From: Vanessa cardui
Lineage: Eukaryota > Arthropoda > Insecta > Lepidoptera > Nymphalidae
Assembly (NCBI RefSeq): GCF_905220365.1
Contig: NC_061131.1
Coordinates: 12,685,318 to 12,749,317, forward strand
Reading direction: 5' to 3'
Length of the DNA: 64,000 nucleotides
Both the position numbers and the translations under genes were made by a program. Positions 11,030 through 22,229 of the stretch are shown here, piece by piece (within the stretch, counting starts at the first letter, position 1; every line of letters begins with the position of its first letter). A model generated the notes under the pieces. That model had not been told where the DNA came from. It did not search any database and saw nothing but the letters and a program-made list of their open reading frames with translations.

Positions 11030-12110
11030 ATTACAATGTTTTTTTATTTATTTATTAATTTAAATACTTTGTGGATCACCGCAAAGCTTATGGGAAAAAA
11101 GGCGGACTTAATGCCTGCTGACAATCTCTGCCAGTCAATTATATATTCATGTAATATATCCTGCCTGGAAGTCATCAAGTATTAAAGCAAGCTCAGCTAC
11201 TTATGCATACCAAAATCTTAACCGAGGTGTGTTTAGTAGCGTTAGCATTTAAGTACTTTAGGTACAACAAAAAAAATCATTTCATCACTTATTAATCAAC
11301 CAAGAGACGCATGAGACATTTTTTGTTGCTTTTTTCAGACGTGTTCAACAATTGTCGATGTATTTCAACTTATTAACACAAAACACCTTAATAAATTACA
11401 TACCTAAACCTTGCTTATTCCTCTGTCTATTAGTGAAAACCACATGAAATTCCGTTTAGTAAATTTGGAGTTTAATGTGAACACACAGACGTGTAGTGAT
11501 GATAAAGCCGGTAGGTGTAATAGTTTTCCGCAATTATTCCAAATTAATTTTCTCGTAATAATACATAACTTTCTCATCCTAATTATGTCCCAAAAACTTA
11601 AAAAAAAATAAAAAGGTTTCATACACATACTTATAGAATTTAATGATTAATTTCAATGAAAAATTTTCGGTAGCGATTTATTGTTAATCATTTACAAATA
11701 AAATTAGTTCATATTTAATTATAAATCATAGCTTACATTCGCATGGCATGCAATGGTATTAGAACCTAATTCAAACCGTATATAATACACGAGGCGCCAC
11801 TTACGGTACATGCCGCATTCACCCATAGTTATTACAAGGGTTATGTGCCTCAATATTAACAATATCGCCTCTTAATGTTTCTAAATAGTTATCGTTATAT
11901 TCTATTGTAAGTAATAATTGTTTACAATACGAATGTTTTGTAGAGCTATAATTTCATTGAGTTATCATTAGAGTGAATACTTTCTTTAGTATAATATCTA
12001 TAATATCTTCACTGTCTAGTTTGTCAAAGGTTAAACTATAGCCTAACTAAACCCTCACATGTTCTAGCCTTTAATTTTAGCGTTATAGTGACGGTGACAT
12101 ATTTTATTAT
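11030..12110. other. no recognised feature
   Basis: AT-rich. A block at about 11085-11165 (GGCGGACTTAATGCCTGCTG) may be an old LINE 3' scrap, but I have no second copy to support it. Confidence 0.3.
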
Positions 12111-12111
12111 A

Positions 12112-12398
12112 CAACAACAGCCTGTAACTTCCCACTGCTGAGACCTCCTCTACCTTTGAAGAGAAAGTTTGGAAAATATTCCACCACATTGTGCCAATGG
12201 TGAAATACACATGTGGATGAATTTCTATGAAATTAGACACATAAATGTATCCTCGCGATGTTTTCGTTCACCATCGAGCACCTGATGAATTATACACACA
12301 AATTAAGCACATGAATATTCAGTGGTGCTTGACTGGGTTTGAACATGCAATCATCGACTAAAATGCACGCGATCTAACCACTAGGTCATCTCGACTCT
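12112..12398 (-). repeat. SINE-A, diverged
   Basis: Minus-strand copy with tail, body and head recognisable (GCGATGTTTTCGTTCACC, TGGGTTTGAACATGC, CACTAGGTCATCTCG on the plus strand). Confidence 0.8.
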
Positions 12399-12739
12399 TT
12401 TATCATAAAATTATAAAATATTATTTTTGGAACACACAATCCGTTTATATGTATATATAACATTATCCATCAGTGTGGATGAATGGTATGTCCTCAGCGC
12501 CCTTATCGTTCACTCTCATTCCTTTTGTTTGATGTTGGACGGGGTATCCCTCTTTATGTCAGATATATTATCGTTAATTAGTTTTAAGAAGAAAAGGAAG
12601 ATTTATCTACAAACAGATTAATATAATTCGAAATAATACGTATTAAAAAAAGTCTAATTAGAATTGAAACAACAAAATTTAAATGCGTAATTATATTATT
12701 AACAGAATGAGCGTTGCTTCTATAGTTTTCGTCGGCGAA

Positions 12740-12900
12740 TTTCGCGAACCGATACGACAAGGGAACCTCCAAGGAACGAGCGTAAAACTTCCTTTAACGC
12801 TGGAAAGGCACCTTCAAGCCCCCAAATGTTGCAAATATTCATTGGTGGTAGTCACTTTCCATCAGGTGAGTCATTTGATCGTTGGCCACCTATACCAGAA
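12740..12900 (+). repeat. 3'-terminal fragment of the 38.9-kb LINE family
   Basis: Matches the last 160 bases of the intact LINE at 42005-42162: CGAACCGATACGACAAGGGA, then a degenerate coding end, then GTGGTAGTCACTTTCCATCA and an ACCTATACCAGAAAAAAA end. Such 5'-truncated tails are typical dead-on-arrival LINE insertions. Confidence 0.75.
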
Positions 12901-12920
12901 AAAAAACTTCTAACCATTCT

Positions 12921-13020
12921 ACCCGTGACCACGAACGCTGTAAAGTGCTCGAAACGTCGGGATGTTAAAAATAATTAATATACGCGATTGAAATTCGTTA
13001 AAACTAGTTTTATTTCAACT
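12921..13020 (+). repeat. repeat E (CGAAACGTCGGGATG)
   Basis: About 100 bases, from CCCGTGACCACGAACGCTGT through TGCTCGAAACGTCGGGATG to an ACTAGTTTTATT end. An inverted copy about 90 percent similar by eye lies at 19725-19822, and a more distant relative at 33166-33275. Origin is not established; a LINE or Penelope-type end is possible. Confidence 0.6.
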
Positions 13021-13071
13021 ACTAACCTGATTATGAATAAGTATTAAATCCAGCGAGTGATGTTATTGCAC

Positions 13072-13275
13072 TTGCCTTCCCACAACTTTTTTTTCACGCT
13101 GGAAAAACGCATTATGCTCTTCCCCCACGGGATGGAAAGTGGGGGCAGGGACTCCCCGGAGCACTGGACGCCGAGTGCGCAGAAGTACACCGGCTTTATC
13201 CACAAAAAAACCAGCGGTATCCTCTCCGTCTTTCGCGGACGCCATGGGATCGCTTACGCATGCTACCGTGACGCT
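13072..13275 (+). repeat. GC-rich repeat G, copy 1
   Basis: Contains TTTTCACGCTGGAAAAACGC, CCCCACGGGATGG, CACCGGC, and ACCAGCGGTATCCTCTCCGT. A diverged relative lies at 17605-17775. The GC content stands out sharply. It is probably the 5' part of a lepidopteran LINE, but no coding region is attached. The small overlapping frames have no recognisable motif. Confidence 0.5.
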
Positions 13276-13319
13276 TGCCTTCTCACCACATGCCTTGTTG
13301 ATCATAACAAATAAGAGAG

Positions 13320-14040
13320 TATAATCTGTTTTGTATGTCTGTCAATTGTTATAGAACATTTCGCCGTATATTAAAGTATATATTAAAGTTTGAATAGCTC
13401 TTGTAATTAGACACTAGACGAACTTAGTGTTACGTATAACGACTTAACTTGTATGACCCATTTTGTTAATGTAACGTGTGAATAAAACCCTTTACGATGT
13501 GCCGATATTAGAATAATACTTCTTTGCTATTTATAATTATATTATTAAGATATATTTATTTTATGTATTAATGAATCACTGTATTTTTGATTGTTTGAGT
13601 ATCTTATTTATTAGTTTTCTTTAATTTAAATAAATATAAAATTGGATGTTATAGTTTAGTTGGGCGTCTCGTGACGGTAACACGTTTTTTACTGAGTGAA
13701 ATGAAATGCATAAAAAAATTAAATATATAATGAAATCATTTATTTAATTATTAATTAATTATTTATATCAAATTGTAATCAAAGCGGCAGAGACGCTGAG
13801 CGAATTAAATTTATCTCAATCCGGAGTTTTTGTCTCAAAGTTGGTTACACTCATAAAAGTTGATTAAAAGTATAAACGTCTCAACTTTTATATATTTTTT
13901 AATGACCTCTGTAATCTTTTATGCAAAGTTTAAGGAAACCAAGGGAAAGAATTAATTTATGTTGACATAATGAGTTATCTCAAAAATAAAAATCACGTGT
14001 ATAATTTCCATGAAGTGAAAATTAAAAAAATATATTCTAA
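13320..14040. other. no recognised feature
   Basis: AT-rich; nothing supported. Confidence 0.4.
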
Positions 14041-14044
14041 TTCA

Positions 14045-14232
14045 TATATATCATTACATATTATAAAAGTAAGTCGTTCACCGCTATCTATTGTAAAAAT
14101 TACACAACGGATTTTGATGCGGTTTGTTTTTTCTTTCAGGTAGATTAATGAGGAAAGTTTATTTGTATATACATGCAAACCATATTAAAGAAACACTGAC
14201 AGTTTTAGACTTTCGAAGCCAGGGCGTGTAGC
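14045..14232 (+). repeat. Helitron-like repeat H, diverged
   Basis: Carries the family's middle (ACACAACGGATTTTGATGCG, AAAGAAACACTGACAGTTTT) and ends GCCAGGGCGTGTAGCTAG. See the entry at 21040 for the full copy. Confidence 0.55.
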
Positions 14233-14234
14233 TA

Positions 14235-14765
14235 GTTTTTTATGGTTCCGTAGTCTACTAGAAACCCTTATAGTTTCGTCATTTCTGTCCGTCTGTCTGT
14301 CTTGGCTCGTTCTCCGCCGATTGCCACGAAAAGTGGTGGAGAGATGTATACTGATAATCCAAAATTGGTTTTTAAAATTATCGAAGAATAATTATTTTTT
14401 ACCCCCCAATAAAGCAATAAGTTAATTCGAAAAAAAAGTTCGACTTACTCCATCGTGTGGGGTATCGTTAAAAAGGTATCTTTAAATACAACAAAAAATA
14501 CCTTAAAACCATGTGGATGAAACCCCCAGTCTCGAGATATTTTAATACAAAGTTAAAATTAGAGCGCCCCCCCCCCCCTTAACTTTTGAAATACTATTAC
14601 AATAACTCTGAAAAAAATGTGTTGTATACCTCCAAGTAAGTACTTTCAACGAAAGCTATAGCGGGCTCTGTATTTTTTTTATGTCAACCGGTCGGCCCAT
14701 TTTATGGTTACGGAACCCTTTCATGAGCGCGTCCGACACGCTCTTGGCCGATTTTTTATCAGTCC
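14235..14765 (+). repeat. repeat F (GGTTCCGTAGT ... CGGAACCCT)
   Basis: Begins TTTATGGTTCCGTAGT, continues TCTGTCCGTCTGTCTGTCTT and ends TTACGGAACCCTTTC, then GCGCGTCCGACACGCTCTTG. I recall this layout as a common lepidopteran dispersed repeat. A C-run lies at about 14566-14578. No coding frame. Confidence 0.55.
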
Positions 14766-15107
14766 GAATAATTAAAACAAAAATAAATAGTCACATGACA
14801 GACTGCGCAGGATATATAGCACTGCAACAATTGTGGGCACAAACACAGTGGTGCACTTTATTTCTAAACATTCACATTCCGACGATACGGCAAAATAATC
14901 GATAAGAAATCAGCCGATCAGTAGTATCGATGGCCCTCCGGCGAAAAGACATTTTAAGCAGTCACACGGATTCTGAGTTTAGCAAAATATTAAAAAAATG
15001 CTCTTAATTTTTTTAATATCATTATTACAGCCTTGAAATGAAAGCTTCGGGATCCTAAGTAGGTTCATAAGCACTATACTAGCAAGGCAATGGAAACAAA
15101 CAGAATA

Positions 15108-15314
15108 AAGGATTAGCCTGCAAATGTCACACTGCTGGGCTAGGTTCCCTTTGAGAAGAAAGTATGTTCTTCCCACGATTTCTTTTTTTACCTTCCAGTA
15201 AGATATGAATTATCAACAGTAATTGAGCATTTGGAATATCAATGATGTTTGTCAGTGCCTCAATCTATCAGCGGTTGAGATGACGTTCCAGCCACTGGGC
15301 CATCTTAGCTCGTT
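15108..15314 (-). repeat. SINE-A, internally deleted
   Basis: The tail (TAGCCTGCAAATGTCACACT) and the head (CCACTGGGCCATCTTAGCTC) are present, but about 100 bases of body are missing. Confidence 0.75.
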
Positions 15315-15767
15315 AACAATATGTACAGGCAGAAATGATTAATAGAAGTTTTTCGTGCAACGCAACGTAATGTAATCAAAACTGAAAGTTACATGATAAA
15401 AATTGTAAGATATTAAGTCAGTAACATTTCCTTGGCCACGGGCGAAGAATTAAATTACTTTTAAAGAATACCAGAACTTTTAATTCACTCTCGAACTTTA
15501 TGTTTTATGATAATCATTTTCTTAAGCAAGGATGAAAGTAAAAGGTATATTTAATTAACTCCTTCCCAAGGTTATAAAATTTGTCCGCGAATATAATAAA
15601 ATTGTAAACGGTGATTATACAATATTTGACCTAATCGGCAGGTGAGACAGGATAAAGTTAGATAGTGGTAAGTGATCCAATATTACCCATCCTTAATTTA
15701 ACATAGATATGTTATCTCCCTTGTGAATCTAGTTTCACTTGCTCACTTACTCTTCAAGCTGGAACAC

Positions 15768-15990
15768 ACAGTAATAGCCTGTAATTTTCCCACTGCTGGA
15801 TTAAGACCTCCTCTCCCTTTAAGGAACTAGTTTGGAGCATATTCACAACGCATCACCAATGAGATTCGTTAATGTCAATAGACACATACAGATACAGATT
15901 TCCTCACGATGTTTTCGTACACCGAGTACAAGATGAATTTTAAACACAAATTCAGAACACCAAATTTCTAACCACTTCGCCAAGGTCAAA
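15768..15990 (-). repeat. SINE-A, diverged
   Basis: Tail and body recognisable (AATAGCCTGTAATTTTCCCA, TTCCTCACGATGTTTTCG). The head is reduced to a degenerate CTAACCACTTCGCC. Confidence 0.7.
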
Positions 15991-16069
15991 TCATGGAAGT
16001 AAAGTAATCTGTACATATTATATTATTTCACTATACATATGTGTGTGGCATGGCACTATACATATATGT

Positions 16070-16185
16070 ACATGTGGCAGAATTTCATCCGATAAATGCA
16101 GGTTTCCTCAGGATGTATTTCTTCGTTGCAGGTGAAAACTTGAATTACGTTTCTGCTTATCTGGGTCTGAGCAATATTTGGTTAA
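16070..16185 (-). repeat. SINE-A body fragment
   Basis: Short match to the body (GTGGCAGAATTTCATC, GCAGGTTTCCTCAGGATG), about 80 bases beyond another copy. Confidence 0.5.
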
Positions 16186-16189
16186 CGTT

Positions 16190-17600
16190 CTGGAAACTTA
16201 AGCGCTGACTCATGTTGGATCCAAATATGCACAAATTACCATTTTGGATCTCTCGTATTATATTAGAGCAGCTTGGTAGAGCAATGTCCAAACAATCCAT
16301 TATTTTCTTATTTACCAAATGATTTTGCTTGTATTATGATAGGACTTCCTAAGTCAGATTTAGCTATCTACATGTTTTCAAAGTCACAAGACCCCTTTAG
16401 GTAAGAACAACACCGTTCGGGTTTTGTACATGCCCTTGGTAAACCACTTATTTGTTCTTCCGAATTAATTCTAATACCGAGCATTATTTTGTATTGATGT
16501 CTGTATTTTAAAAGTTCATTGAACCAATGTTATTATTCAATTAAGGGATTAAAGAAATATATGTATTTTTTTTTAAATAACAAAAAATATTTTTTCATTT
16601 TACATATTTGGTATCTTAGCATTAACAATGCCAGTATATATGTTCGAAGAAGATTTTTCTTATCTGCTTTGTCAAGTCAGTCAAATAATATATTCAACCG
16701 ACTAGCCTTTCATATTTAATTCTCTTTTTTTTGTTTTTTTTTCTCTTACGCAAAACGCACTAAAAACAATATATAAATCCTATCAGTTTGTTGTTTGATT
16801 CAATTAAAATGTTATTGAAGTAACGAATTAATTTCCCGATATGGAATGTATCCCCTAAACCTCCATTATTTCATGTATCGATGTTGTGTCAGCCATTGTG
16901 ACATCATAGTTTGTATTTCATAGAATTTCTTAGCGGTTTTATTCGGTATTATCGAATGGACTAAGATTTAAAAATATTTGTATGAGTTTATTTGTATAGA
17001 ATATATTTTGAATTTGAAATCTTTTTTTTTAAGTTGAGGCAAACGGTTGATTTATTTGCTGTTGATTTTCTTTTGTTGGGATAAAATTTATACAAATTTT
17101 GATTTATTTCTAAACACAATTTAGCGAGTTTTATATTATCTAAAAAACGATATTCACATTATTCATCGTGTAAGCAGATATTCAAATTCGACCAAAATTT
17201 CACTGAATCAATTTAGTCGAAAGAAAATTCAGGAAATATTGAAATCTTTGAGTTTGTTCGACAACTCTCCGGTTTCTTGATTATTCAATTTCTTGTTACA
17301 TTACAGAAACATTCACATTCAAAATAGGTTCCTTAACTTTTTAATAAGTTGTTCTAAAGTTTAGGCAAAGCGTTTATAGGTCACGCCTCTGGGTAAACTG
17401 TTCAATACGTCTTGTATATTTAATGAAGTTTAAAAGTTTCGTTCTTTATTATTTGATTTAGTAAAAGGATTTAATTAAGAAAATTGGAGCATTACATCTA
17501 GTTTATTAATAAATATTTTTATGTTAAAAATATTTGCTTAATTGGTTGTCTTTGGTGAGATATGAAATTAATATTAGATGTTTAAATATCTTATTCCCCA
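16190..17600. other. no recognised feature
   Basis: AT-rich stretch; no gene or repeat with a second copy here was recognised. Confidence 0.4.
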
Positions 17601-17604
17601 TAAT

Positions 17605-17775
17605 TTATCTAAGATTTCTTTTTCTCACTAAAAAATCGCACTACGCGTTTCCCCCGCGAGAAGGGGGGGGATCATCAGTGGAACTAACCGGCGCCCAAGA
17701 CGCCATTTATACCGGAATACCCACATATAAACTAGCGGTACCATCTCCGTCTTTTCAGACGACACTGAAAACTAC
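17605..17775 (+). repeat. GC-rich repeat G, copy 2
   Basis: Diverged relative of 13072-13275; shares TTTTTCTCAC-type start, CCCCCGCGAGAAGGGGGG, GGCGCCCAAGACGCC, and ACTAGCGGTACCATCTCCGT. The overlapping open frame is not a gene by content. Confidence 0.45.
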
Positions 17776-17779
17776 AGTT

Positions 17780-19050
17780 GGCTCAGGGCTTTTCTTTCGT
17801 TTTTTTTTAGTTTTTTTATTCAAGTTCAAAAGTTACATACATAACCAATTTCAGCTCTCAGTGCCTTGGAATGCATGTTTAGTCGTTATTTTTGAGGTTG
17901 ATTGATTTGATTCTTTTCCGATTAAATCTGATGAATCCAACCCAATACGTCTTGTAAGTCGCGAAAGTTATAACAATTCAATACACTTTTTTATTATAAA
18001 AATTTATACTAAAAAATAAAACTAGATAATAGATCTATTATTAAATATTCCCAAATTTAGGACATCTTCGGTATAACGAGCGGCAGTGAGCATATAAGAT
18101 GACTCTGTTAGAGACCCTTTGCTTAAGGGCCGGGATCTTCATACATTATAGTTTCGAATAAGCCTTCTTGGCGGCTGAAAATTTTAGTGTTCTGCCAGTG
18201 TTGGCTCTTCTTGTAATTAAATTTTCCTCATAACGAAGGCTCGATGTGTAAACGTATTATTAAACTGTCACTTTGGTTGTAGCTGACTGAACGATCGGGT
18301 TGATAAGATTTTGGGTGAAACGATTTTCTCTTAGTTTATCAGAACTCGCGTAACATATAAATTAGAAAAAGATTTTATTTATTACAATAAATTCGATAGT
18401 GTTACCACTGTTACCATATCGAACCAAGATGGCCTAGTTGTAAGTTAATGTATTAATAACATATTGTTACTGCTTATTCTTATATTATAAATTCAAAAGA
18501 ATGAAAATGAAAATTTTTTTGTTTTGCTTACACATTACTAGAAATACAAAAAAATATTACCAAATCCACTCGACCGATTTCGGCCAAGGCTAGCCAATCT
18601 AAATCTATGGTAAATCCGTGCGTTTTCACCGTTTTGACATGGGGTTGGAATCTAGGATATCAGAGAAACGAACGAGACAATTTTCAAGAAGGCATATAGG
18701 GTACCTATCATCTGATTCCCACCATTTGTTAGAAGCCTTGTACGTAAATGGATAATATAATATTCATTCTTTTTTATTTGCTGAATAAAAGAGTTCAGAA
18801 TATAATCCAAATACTTTACTTTTATATTCAAAGTCATCACGAACAAAGCCGTCGCTTGTTTTACATATTTAATGAAAGCAAGTGAGGAGTGGGTTTATGG
18901 ACGACGTATGTTAACTCAGCTGCTGTTAAAATATATGTGTATATAGAAATAAAACTATATGTATATTTAAAAAATACTGAAAATAAAAATTGAAACTAGT
19001 AACAAGCTCTTATAAATGTTATAGATTTTGAATTTTTTTTTCTTTATTTT
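17780..19050. other. no recognised feature
   Basis: AT-rich stretch without gene or clear repeat. Confidence 0.4.
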
Positions 19051-19059
19051 TCTGGGAAG

Positions 19060-19335
19060 GTCAAATGGGCCTCCTGATGGTAAGTGGTCATTACCACCAC
19101 AAGATAATATAAATTACACTAGATAGATATGTTTGTGCGCCAGTTTGAAGGGTGAGTGAGCCAGTGTAAATACTGGGTAAAAGGGCATAATATCTTAGCT
19201 CCCAAGGTTTGTGGAGCATAGGTGGTATAAGGCATGGTCAATATTTCTTACAGCTCTAAAGTATATTAGTAATGGTGACCACTTACCATCAGGTGGTTCA
19301 TTAACAGTCCACCAACTTATATTACATAAATATAC
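19060..19335 (+). repeat. repeat C, with an inverted tail piece
   Basis: Positions 19145-19335 are a plus-strand 3' part of repeat C (GGGTGAGTGAGCCAGTGTAA, CCACTTACCATCAGGTGG). Just upstream, 19060-19095 (CCTCCTGATGGTAAGTGGTC) is the 3' tail in the opposite orientation, so two insertions abut head-on. Confidence 0.65.
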
Positions 19336-19724
19336 ATTAAAATTGCATATTATATGTATAGGATAGTCAAAAACATTATTTACTTCAATGATAAAAATAT
19401 GCCTTAGGCTTACAATCAGCATCCAGACCTAACACATACATTAATACTAAACACAGAACGTTTTAACTTAAGTTATTTGATATGCCATTTTAAATATTTT
19501 AGTTAAGACGATAGTGCATAAGATCGCTTAAACGGTCGTCAATAAACGAGCTCTTAAAGTAACCCTAGTTGAAATCGCTTTAAACATTTTTCTCAAATAT
19601 TATATTCATAGAAGCTAAGCTCATATCGCACAGAGTCAGAGATCGCTTCGAGTCGGCCGTCCACTGGCTAACACGCAATCGCGCTACGAAACGCACTTGC
19701 ATTCGAATAAAACATATCTATTGG

Positions 19725-19822
19725 AATAAAACTAGTTATAACGGATTTGAATCGCGTATATTAATTATTTTTGACATCCCGACGTTTCGAGCACTTCACA
19801 GTGTTCGTGGTCACGGGTAGAC
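19725..19822 (-). repeat. repeat E, inverted copy
   Basis: Reverse complement of 12921-13020, including CATCCCGACGTTTCGAGCAC and GTTCGTGGTCACGGG. Confidence 0.65.
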
Positions 19823-20531
19823 TCATATCTAATTATTTATGTATTTTAATTTTAAACATGATTTTCTGGTTGCCGTTTATTAAAGATTATGTCTAAATTA
19901 ATTATGCCGTTAAAAATATCGGATGTTTTAAAAATATTGTTTGAACAATTTAATTAAAAAAAATTGGACATATTGTATGTAATTTGAAGGCTATCCTTTA
20001 CCTACCTTTTCATAATTTATTTATCATGTGCATAACAAAACCTACATGTGTCGGGTAAATTTGTGTCTCATTAATATTTACCCATGAACCCGCATTGAAA
20101 TCGCGTAGTCAAAAAAGCTTGACAACCGTAAAAAAAAGGGGACAGGGGGACTCGGCTTCGACTCAGCCGAGTTCAAATATATTTATAGTCTATTCCAATG
20201 GGAAGAGGAGAAAAGGTAAATAAACAACTTTGACCTTGAAATGATATGTCATTTGCGTTCGACTAGTGAGGTGAAAATAATTGAATGATTGAATGAATGC
20301 TAAAGAACGATATATATTTTTTGATTTTAAAAGTAATTTTCCGTTTTAACAAAGTCATGTCGTAATAAAAGACTTCAGAGAATTCCGAATATGCATCCGT
20401 GCACATGATACGAAAGATGAGATTGTATTATTTTCAAAACTATAAAATTGCTATGCACAAAACTGATCTACATTACGAGATAAGAGATTATTTTCAACCG
20501 ACTTCCAAAAGGAGGAGGTTATCAATTCGTC

Positions 20532-20535
<4 letters not shown>

Positions 20536-20590
<55 letters not shown>
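20536..20590 (+). repeat. poly(T) run, 55 bases
   Basis: Uninterrupted T run within the composite repeat; copy 2 has a much shorter T run at the same place (34187-34211, with two A). Length may be unstable or a sequencing artefact. Confidence 0.9.
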
Positions 20591-20596
<6 letters not shown>

Positions 20597-21039
20597 GTTA
20601 CCTCATAACTTTTTACTGGGTGGACCGATTTTGATAATTTTTTTTTTGTTTGAAAGGTAGTCCTTTCCGTGGGGTCCCATTTTTTTTATTTTTTTTTCCG
20701 ATGATGGTATCCATGTGAAAACGACATAAGTCTTAAATTTGCCTTATGTATATGCGCGACAAATTGGTGAATAACTGAAAATCACGTTAACCAATTTTGA
20801 AAATTCTTTTTTTATTATAAAATATATACTTCTAGGGTAATTTGGTGAAAGTTTGGTAAGGTTCTGAGCACAGGATCCATGACAAAGTAACGGAACGGAA
20901 GGGAACGGAACAATTCTGAGGAGCACGTTAGCGATACTCGGTCGAATCTTTTATTTATAGGTTATTTGGATATTTGAGTCACCTTCCGTAATGTGGTTAT
21001 GTTTATGTAATTATCATAGTCGAATATTATTATCAACTA

Positions 21040-21290
21040 GCTACCCACCCCGGCTTCGCACGGGTGCAATACTGATACTAAATATACTACAGAATTTGTT
21101 TATTCACGACATCACATCGCAAACTTCTAAAATTATCAGTGTTTCTTTACTATATTGTTCATGTATTACATACACAAACCTTCCCCTTGAATCACACTAT
21201 CTTTTAAAAAAAACCGTATCAAAATCTGTTGCGTAGATTTAAAGATATAGGGACAGAGAAAGCGACTTTGTTTTATACTATGTAGTGATG
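21040..21290 (-). mobile_element. Helitron-like repeat H, full copy
   Basis: Read on the minus strand it starts TCACTACATAGTATAAAACA, passes CGCAACAGATTTTGATACGG and ends GCACCCGTGCGAAGCCGGGG then TGGGTAGCTAG followed by T. The TC start, the GC hairpin-like 3' end and terminal CTAG fit a non-autonomous Helitron. Other copies: 34273-34527 and 46050-46178 (minus); 14045, 29364, 42285 and 48774 (plus). Confidence 0.65.
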
Positions 21291-21642
21291 GAACTCCTAT
21301 ACGGCTCGCAGTTAGGGTGCGATATGGGGCAGAATTTCTTACTATCTTTAATCAAATTTTGTGTATGTGATGTGATGTCATATGCTGTACGAAATATAGT
21401 TGGTCTTTTTCAAAGTTTTTTTGCTGAGTTCGATTACAGCTCTTTCGAGGGATCCTTACGTTTACGCCGCGTGACGTATTAAATCCGCATTTTCGAAAGT
21501 CTATTTTTGCTTTATTCGCAAGTTTCCTTTGAAATTGTCCTCGAAGTAGTTTCTGACTCATATAAACGGAACGCTTAATCTATCCATATTAAAAAAAATT
21601 AGTTAGTCAACATCAGCTTCACTTAAAATCAAAAAATAAATA

Positions 21643-22226
21643 AAATTTTAACAAAAAGAAAAACCGACTTCAAACAAAACACTATTTTAAAACAAATGAA
21701 TATGCACGAAAAAGTAATAAAAATAATTCCGTATTCAACATATTTTTTAGAGTCTTCCTAAATTAAATGAAATGAAAAATATTAGACTACTTAAAAGTCG
21801 ATTAACGATTATATCATGTAGTTATAATTATTGTTATATTTGGAGTCGGTGTCAGCCAATAAAACCCTACAGTATATCTATCAAAAAAACAATACGAGAA
21901 TACTTTAACAAATATGTTTTTTACAAATTACCTTTTACACAATAATATACTGGATCAATCAAGGGGCTCGTATCGCTTCTTTCTTTTGATTGTTGGGGCA
22001 AGGGCACCGTGGCTGACACCGGCTCCAAATATACCAATAACTATAACTACATGATATAATCGTTAATCGACTTTTAAGTAGTCTAATATTTTTCATTTCA
22101 TTTAATTTAGGAAGACTCTAAAAAATATGTTGAATACGCAATTATTTTTATTACTTTTTCGTGCATATTCATTTGTTTTAAAATAGTGTTTTGTTTGAAG
22201 TCGGTTTTTCTTTTTGTTAAAATTTT
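21643..22226. repeat. fold-back with 215-bp arms, copy 1
   Basis: The left arm (21643-21857) and the right arm (22013-22226) are inverted copies of each other, nearly identical by eye; they differ at a few places such as ATTCCGTATT versus ATTGCGTATT. The central 155 bases are unique. Transcription through it would give a long hairpin RNA. Confidence 0.8.
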
Positions 22227-22229
22227 ATT

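Larger units (their letters stand above)
20491..22228. mobile_element. composite repeat unit, copy 1
   Basis: Starts TTTTCAACCGACTTCCAAAA and ends TTGAAGTCGGTTTTTC, giving short inverted ends (AACCGACTTC / GAAGTCGGTT). It holds, in order, a 55-base T run (20536-20590), a unique part, a Helitron-like repeat (21040-21290), a spacer, and a 585-bp fold-back (21643-22226). Copy 2 at 34141-35472 has the same order with about 400 bases deleted near its start. No transposase frame is present. Confidence 0.7.

Noticed and set aside
12921..12966. Hammerhead ribozyme
   Set aside because: Only the GAAAC-GTC part is present; no CTGANGA and no pairing stem I found. Kept only as a low-key finding.
13063..13305. 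80- and 85-residue overlapping frames on both strands
   Set aside because: They lie in a GC-rich repeat with few stops and show no motif; open in both directions by composition.
17534..17905. 123-residue frame
   Set aside because: It starts outside and crosses GC-rich repeat copy 2; ends in a phenylalanine run from T stretches. No domain.
20399..20608. Frame with a long phenylalanine run
   Set aside because: Produced by the 55-base T run.
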